The notes beneath the pieces were generated by a model that saw only the letters and a list, made by a program, of their open reading frames with translations, did not search any database and was not told the origin of the DNA. 45,742 nucleotides of DNA. Source: Phycisphaerales bacterium. Lineage in GTDB: Bacteria; Planctomycetota; Phycisphaerae; Phycisphaerales; UBA1924. Positions within the stretch are counted from its first letter, which is position 1; each line of letters opens with the position of its first letter. The DNA lies in the NCBI GenBank assembly GCA_947476675.1, contig CANJRL010000006.1, positions 1 through 45,742 on the forward strand, in the 5' to 3' direction. The position numbers and the translations under genes are program-made. Below are positions 41,329-45,742 of the stretch, one piece after another.

Positions 41329-43830
41329 ATGCCCCCGGCGGTCAGCCTTGATCTTCCACTCGACGTCCCTCCCGGCGCGACCGACGCGGAGAGCCGCCTC
41401 GCCCATTTCCTCTCCCACGTGCGTCGCGAGCCCGGCGTCCGCCGCGCCGAAATCATCCCCCAGTCGGGCGTCGAGGGGGCCCCGACCCGCACGCTCCGCG
41501 CGACCTTTGACCGCCGTGCCCTGCCGCTCGCCTCGCTCGACCGCATCGCGCGGCACGCCGGCGTCTCCCTGCCGGGCTTCCAGGCCAGGTGGGCCCAGGT
41601 GGTGCTGCGGGTAGACGGGATGGTGTCGCCGCAGAGCGAGGATGCCATCGAGGCCGCCATCCAAGACCTCCCCGGGGTGCTTGGCGCCGCGTCGTACCCC
41701 TCCCGCACGCTGCGGCTCGAGTTTGACCGCCAGCAGTGCCAGTTGCCCGAGATCGCGGTGCGCCTTGGCAGGCTCGGCTTCCGGGTCCACCCGGCGGGCG
41801 CGGTCCCGTCGACGCAGCCGGAGTCCGCGGCGCTGGCGGCGCTCCGCGCCGGAGAATCGTGGCTCCGCCGCCGGTGGGGGGCGTTCAGGGCCGCCTCGAA
41901 CAACCCGCTCGCCGCCGCCATCGCCGGGGTGACCCTGCTCGCCGCAGGATTCGCCGCCGAACTCACCCAGGGCAAGGGCGCGCTGTCGCTCCTCCTCTAC
42001 CTTGGCTCCTACGCCGCCGCCGGCTCCGGCTCGGCTCGGGACGCGGTGCTCTCGCTCTGGAAGCGAAAACTGAACATCGACGTGCTGATGTTCGTCGCCG
42101 CCATCGGCGCCGGCGTCATCGGCCACCTGCCCGAGGGCGCGCTGCTCCTCGTGCTCTTCGCCTTCGGCCACGCCGGCGAGACGCTGGCGATGGACCGCGC
42201 CCGTCGCGCCATCGAAGAACTCAACAAGATCGCCCCCGAGACCGCGGTCCTCAAGACCCCGACCGGGCTCAAGACCGTCCGCGTCGAGGACCTGCGCCCG
42301 GGCGACGTGGTAGTCGTCAAGCCGGGCGAGCGCGTCCCCGCCGACGGCAAGGTCGCCGAGGGCGTTTCCTCGATCGACCAGTCGGCCATCACCGGCGAAT
42401 CAACCCCGGTCGAGAAGGCCGCCGGATCTCCCGTGTTCACCGGCACGCTCAACGGCAGCGGCGCGCTGGACGTGGTTGTCGAGAGACTCGCGAGCGAGAC
42501 CACCCTCGCCAAGGCCATCCGCCTCGTTCAGGAAGCCCAGACGCAGAAATCGCCCACGGAACTGCTCACCGACAAGGTCGAGCGCTACTACGTCCCCTTT
42601 GTGCTCGCGGCGACCGCGGCGCTCTTCCTCATCCCCCCATGCTTTCAAGGACTCACCGCGGATGCGTGGAAGACCTGGTTCTACCGCTCCATGGCGTTCC
42701 TCACCGCCGGGTCGCCCTGCGCTCTGGCCATCAGCACCCCGGCCGCCGTGCTCTCCGCGCTGGCCCGCTCGGCGCGCATGGGCGTTCTCATCAAGGGAGG
42801 CGCCCACCTCGAAACGCTCGGCCGACTCCCCCGGGACGGCGTCATCGTGTTCGACAAGACCGGGACGCTCACCGTCGGCAAACCCAGCGTCGTCGGGGTG
42901 GCGGCGTTCGCGCCGGCGACCGTCAGCGGCATCGCGGCGCCGGCGCTCGCGATGCCCGACAACGCCGCCGCGGTCCTCAGCATCGCCGCCTCCCTCGAAG
43001 TCGCGAGCAGCCACCCGCTGGCGGAGGCCGTCGTCGCCGCGGCCGCGCAGGCCGGCTGGGCGGGCCAGCGCGCCGAGCGTGTCGAGCAGGTCATCGGCAA
43101 GGGCCTCCGGGGAATCCTCGGCGGCGCGGCCATCGAGGTCGGCAGCCCGCGCATGTTCGAGGGCGATCCCGGCCTCGCGACCGTTCTCCCCCTGGCAGAG
43201 GAGGAGCAGGCCAAAGGGCGCACCGCGGTGCTTGTCCGCCGAGACGGGCGCTTCATCGGGATGCTCTCCCTCGCCGACCGCGCCCGGCCCAACGCCGCCT
43301 CGACCATCGCGGACCTGCGGTCCGTGGGCGTCGCCCGCGTGGTGATGCTCACGGGCGATGCCGAGGGCCCCGCCGCGGCCCTCGCGAAGGAACTCGGCGT
43401 GGACGAGCATGTTTCAGGCCTGCTCCCGGAGGACAAGATGGCCCGGATCCGCGCGTTCGCCGAGGGCCGCCAGACCGTCGCCATGGTCGGGGACGGCGTC
43501 AACGACGCGCCGGCCCTGGCCGCCGCCTCGGTCGGCATCGCCATGGGCGCCGCCGGCTCTGACGTCGCTCTTGAGACCGCCGACGTCGCGCTGATGCACG
43601 ACGACCTCTCCCGGCTGCCCGACGTGCTGCGCCTCGCCTCCTTCGCTCAAAGAATCGTGGCGCAGAACCTTGTGATCGCCTTGGGCGTGATCCTCCTGCT
43701 CGCGCCCTTGGCCGCCATGGGCCAGGCGAGGATCGGCATCGCCGTGCTCTTCCACGAGGGCAGCACCGTGGTGGTGGTGCTCAACGCCCTGCGCCTGCTC
43801 GGGTTCCAGACCTCGGCGCGGGCGAGGTAA
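41329..43830 (+). CDS. Heavy-metal P1B-type ATPase, SPC (P1B-4-like) class
   Basis: The 833-residue protein has two N-terminal HMA-like folds without CxxC (about 20-160, for example RWAQVVLRVDGMVSPQSEDA). Membrane helices follow, then the transmembrane metal site AGSPCALAISTP (near 461), DKTGTLTVG (near 508), ASSHPLAEAV, GDGVNDAPAL (near 721) and HEGSTVVVVLNALRLL (near 808). SPC plus HEGST is the P1B-4 pattern, which usually exports Zn, Cd, Co or Fe. Without CxxC, N-terminal metal sensing must differ from ZntA or CopA. The ATG at 41329 begins MPPAVSLDLPLDVPPG; upstream in-frame codons are possible. It is divergent from the Hsp20 genes. Confidence 0.93.
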   Translation: MPPAVSLDLPLDVPPGATDAESRLAHFLSHVRREPGVRRAEIIPQSGVEGAPTRTLRATFDRRALPLASLDRIARHAGVSLPGFQARWAQVVLRVDGMVSPQSEDAIEAAIQDLPGVLGAASYPSRTLRLEFDRQQCQLPEIAVRLGRLGFRVHPAGAVPSTQPESAALAALRAGESWLRRRWGAFRAASNNPLAAAIAGVTLLAAGFAAELTQGKGALSLLLYLGSYAAAGSGSARDAVLSLWKRKLNIDVLMFVAAIGAGVIGHLPEGALLLVLFAFGHAGETLAMDRARRAIEELNKIAPETAVLKTPTGLKTVRVEDLRPGDVVVVKPGERVPADGKVAEGVSSIDQSAITGESTPVEKAAGSPVFTGTLNGSGALDVVVERLASETTLAKAIRLVQEAQTQKSPTELLTDKVERYYVPFVLAATAALFLIPPCFQGLTADAWKTWFYRSMAFLTAGSPCALAISTPAAVLSALARSARMGVLIKGGAHLETLGRLPRDGVIVFDKTGTLTVGKPSVVGVAAFAPATVSGIAAPALAMPDNAAAVLSIAASLEVASSHPLAEAVVAAAAQAGWAGQRAERVEQVIGKGLRGILGGAAIEVGSPRMFEGDPGLATVLPLAEEEQAKGRTAVLVRRDGRFIGMLSLADRARPNAASTIADLRSVGVARVVMLTGDAEGPAAALAKELGVDEHVSGLLPEDKMARIRAFAEGRQTVAMVGDGVNDAPALAAASVGIAMGAAGSDVALETADVALMHDDLSRLPDVLRLASFAQRIVAQNLVIALGVILLLAPLAAMGQARIGIAVLFHEGSTVVVVLNALRLLGFQTSARAR

Positions 43831-43839
43831 CGCCCGGGG

Positions 43840-44427
43840 TCACTTCTGGGCCAGCGCCTTGTCGATCAGGTCGAGCATCTCCTTGTCGTCAGGGCGCGTC
43901 CGCGAGCCGAAGTGGGCGATCACGTTGCCCGTGCGATCGACGAGGAACTTCTCGAAGTTCCACTTCACCTCGCCGCCAAGCGGGCCGGGCAGACCGGTCA
44001 TCTGCTTGTACAACGGGTGCGCGTCGTCACCCTTGACGCTGATCTTCGAGAACATCGGGAACGTCACGCTGTACTTGGAGGTGCAGAACTCGCTGATCTC
44101 CGCGTCGGTCCCCGGCTCCTGGTTCCCGAAGTTGTTCGCCGGCATGCCCAGAATCACCAGGCCGTCGGCCTTCTTCGATTCGTAGAGGCTCTGCAGGCCG
44201 GCGTACTGCGGCGTGTAGCCGCACTTGCTCGCGACGTTCACGATCAGCACCACCCTGCCCTTGTAGTCGGCCAGAGGCTGCTCGGAGCCGTCGATCCGCT
44301 TGAGCGTGTGCCCGAGCACGTACGCGCCGCCGGACTCCGACGCCGACTTCTCGTCCGCGAAGCCCGGCGCCGCCGCGATTGCGAAGGCGATCAAAGAAAC
44401 CGCCGCAACGTTCGTTCGATGCTGCAT
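43840..44427 (-). CDS. Exported glutathione peroxidase-family protein
   Basis: The 195-residue protein has a signal peptide (1 to about 24, AAPGFADEK). The thioredoxin-fold GPx core has NVASKCGYTPQYAGLQSLYE (peroxidatic Cys69), MPANNFGNQEPG (95-106), EFCTSKYSVTFPMF (Cys115, position of the resolving Cys of yeast Gpx3) and EVKWNFEKFLVDRTG (Trp156, Asn157). The canonical FPCNQFG is replaced by MPANNFG, so the catalytic Gln is Asn99 here. It should reduce hydroperoxides in the periplasm using thioredoxin-like donors rather than glutathione. The 3' end faces the metal-ATPase stop after 9 bases. Confidence 0.92.
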   Translation of the reverse strand: MQHRTNVAAVSLIAFAIAAAPGFADEKSASESGGAYVLGHTLKRIDGSEQPLADYKGRVVLIVNVASKCGYTPQYAGLQSLYESKKADGLVILGMPANNFGNQEPGTDAEISEFCTSKYSVTFPMFSKISVKGDDAHPLYKQMTGLPGPLGGEVKWNFEKFLVDRTGNVIAHFGSRTRPDDKEMLDLIDKALAQK

Positions 44428-44524
44428 GTCTTGGCTCTCCTCGGCCGTCGCAGGGCCGGCTGGTGGTCTCAGAACTCCTCAAGGATACACAGCCCGAACG
44501 CTCCCGCGGACTACTATCAGGCAG

Positions 44525-45331
44525 ATGATCCGCCTGTCACGAGCCGTCCGATGCAGCGTCAACGACGCTCCCTCAGCCGGCGTGGCGCAGGCCGGCCCGC
44601 CCGTCAACGGCTACGCCGCCCACCCGCCGATGCAAGGCCTTGGCCGCCACTACGAACTTGTCCTCGAATGCTGGGGCGAGGTAGACCCCCTCACCGGGTA
44701 CTTCCTGAGCATCTCCGAGATCGACCGCGCCGCAAGGACCGCCGTGCTCCCGCTGCTCGAGGACGCGTGCAGGTCCGCCCCTCAGACCGAGCCGACGCTG
44801 CTGCTCCCCGCGCTCGTCCGCGCGGCGAGCGCCGCGCTCGAGGGCCGCCTGCACTCCCTGACCTGGCGCCTCTCGCCCACCTACAGCGTCCGCATGGAGA
44901 CCCAGCAGATGGACCGCGCCATCATCCGCCAATCTTTCGAGTTCGCCGCCAGCCACGTCCTGCACTCCCCCTCGCTCTCGCCGGAGCAGAACCGGGCCCT
45001 GTTCGGCAAGTGCAACAACCCGTCGGGCCACGGCCACAACTACCGCATCGAGCCCGCCGTCGCCGTCCCCGCCGGCTCCTCCGCGTTCGGCCTCCCGGAC
45101 CTCGAGCGCATCACCGACGAGGTCATCATCCGCCGCCTCGACCACACGCACCTCAACCGCGACGTGCCCGAGTTTGCCGGCGACGCTCTCAACCCCTCGG
45201 TCGAGAACATCTCGAAAGTTTGCTTCGACCTCCTGCGGCCCGCCGTGGCGGCCGCCTCCGGAGGGGCAGCCGCCCTCCTCTCGGTCACCGTCTGGGAGAC
45301 CGAGAAGACCTCCTGCGTCTACCCGGGGTGA
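44525..45331 (+). CDS. Two-domain PTPS/QueD-like protein
   Basis: Residues about 130-268 are a 6-pyruvoyl-tetrahydropterin synthase/QueD domain: SFEFAASHVLHSPSL (His144), GKCNNPSGHGHNYRI (Cys163, His169, His171; zinc and catalytic residues), RRLDHTHLNRD (205-213) and VTVWETEKTSC (Glu258, Glu260). This fits 7-carboxy-tetrahydropterin synthase of queuosine synthesis or the pterin pathway. The first half (1-125) resembles a second copy (GLGRHYELVLECWGEVDPLT) but has lost the Cys and most metal ligands. The ATG at 44525 is used. No queC, queE or folE lies in the window, so QueD versus PTPS is open. Confidence 0.85.
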   Translation: MIRLSRAVRCSVNDAPSAGVAQAGPPVNGYAAHPPMQGLGRHYELVLECWGEVDPLTGYFLSISEIDRAARTAVLPLLEDACRSAPQTEPTLLLPALVRAASAALEGRLHSLTWRLSPTYSVRMETQQMDRAIIRQSFEFAASHVLHSPSLSPEQNRALFGKCNNPSGHGHNYRIEPAVAVPAGSSAFGLPDLERITDEVIIRRLDHTHLNRDVPEFAGDALNPSVENISKVCFDLLRPAVAAASGGAAALLSVTVWETEKTSCVYPG

Positions 45332-45369
45332 GCGTCGCCGGGCGGGCCCCTCTCCCATAGAGTGATCCT

Positions 45370-45742
45370 GTGCCGACCACCGAGACGCCGCGAATGCCCG
45401 CCGAGCCGGAGCGGATCCTGCTGATCCGGCCGAGCGCGCTCGGCGACGTCTGCCGCACCGTCCCCGTGCTCGTCAGCCTTCGCGCACGATTTCCCGGAGC
45501 CCGCATCGACTGGCTCGTGCGCGACGCGTACGCCCCCGCCGTCGCGGCCCACCCGGACATCACCGGCGTCGTCTCCTTCCCCCGCGCCGCTCTCACCGGT
45601 TGGTGGAAGGGCGGGGCCCCGACCCGGCATCTGCTCGCCTTTCTTCACGCCCTGCGCGAGCCGCGCTACGACATGGTCATCGACTGCCAGGGCCTCTTTC
45701 GCAGCGGCGTCTTCGCCGCCGCCACCGGCTCGCGTCGCCGCC
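45370..45742 (+). CDS. Glycosyltransferase family 9 (heptosyltransferase-like), 5' part
   Basis: The frame is open from GTG at 45370 to the window edge, giving 124 residues. After a short polar leader it reads RILLIRPSALGDVCRTVPVL, then SLRARFPGARIDWLVRDAYA, VAAHPDITGVVSFPR and YDMVIDCQGLFRSGVFA. This is the standard N-terminal domain of ADP-heptose:LPS heptosyltransferases (GT9): the GD(V/I)xxTxP-like loop and the DxQGLxRS motif. An in-frame ATG at 45394 is an equally plausible start because family members begin close to RILLIRPSALGD. It lies 38 bases after the PTPS-like gene. Together with the HldE-like protein it hints at heptose in a surface glycan. Confidence 0.88.
   Translation, partial: MPTTETPRMPAEPERILLIRPSALGDVCRTVPVLVSLRARFPGARIDWLVRDAYAPAVAAHPDITGVVSFPRAALTGWWKGGAPTRHLLAFLHALREPRYDMVIDCQGLFRSGVFAAATGSRRR

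Noticed and set aside
1-45742. CRISPR arrays, insertion sequences, integrases, toxin-antitoxin or defence genes
   Set aside because: Looked for on both strands; no regularly spaced repeats, transposase motifs or known defence proteins were seen.

Overview
The window is about 45.7 kb of uniformly GC-rich DNA (roughly 70% by eye). It most resembles a planctomycete of the Phycisphaerae type. The reasons are a PEP-CTERM-like secreted protein, several FkbM methyltransferases, a fused ccoNO cytochrome oxidase gene, a two-domain PTPS/QueD-like protein and an ECF sigma/anti-sigma pair without a recognisable zinc-finger motif. This placement is an inference from gene content; there is no rRNA in the window. 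I see no insertion sequence, integrase, phage gene or CRISPR array, so this looks like chromosome.

Layout. 1-2146: an N-terminal fragment of a membrane protein on the minus strand, then ribH-nusB-ftsY. 2147-2833: a gene-free stretch with a strong plus-strand terminator, then tRNA-Arg(CCG) on the minus strand. 2909-4165: an MFS-like permease. 4166-4638: gene-free, with a promoter-terminator pair that may define a minus-strand small RNA. 4639-8768: valS coupled to a lipoprotein metalloprotease. 8831-11311: a TPR membrane protein, a small secreted protein and a PEP-CTERM-like protein. 11450-15694: on the minus strand, ECF sigma, anti-sigma-like protein and coiled-coil exported protein, followed by two genes of an oligopeptide-type ABC transporter. 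15897-15969: tRNA-Phe(GAA).

15951-26219 is a surface-glycan or sugar-modification region. It holds a GT2 glycosyltransferase, a two-domain heptose kinase/nucleotidyltransferase-like protein with the domains in the order opposite to E. coli HldE, a large GT-B-like protein, an SGNH hydrolase, a GT-A-like protein and three FkbM methyltransferases. Three adjacent proteins with different N-terminal enzymes (SGNH, GT-A-like, FkbM) carry the same C-terminal Rossmann-like module. This is the most unusual feature of the window. A GT9 (heptosyltransferase-like) gene begins at the right edge and may belong to the same pathway.

26230-34659 is a complete cbb3 cytochrome oxidase operon, transcribed leftward as ccoNO (fused)-ccoQ-ccoP (one haem)-ccoG-ccoH-TauE/SafE-ccoI-ccoS. 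Every adjacent gene pair overlaps. A divergent Rrf2-family regulator with three clustered cysteines lies across a 277-bp spacer that contains an inverted repeat, suggesting control by redox state, iron-sulfur status or NO.

35453-45742: an RND pump and its adaptor, two Hsp20 chaperones, a P1B-4-like metal ATPase, an exported glutathione peroxidase, a two-domain PTPS-like protein and the start of the GT9 gene. This end reads as a stress and metal-homeostasis neighbourhood.
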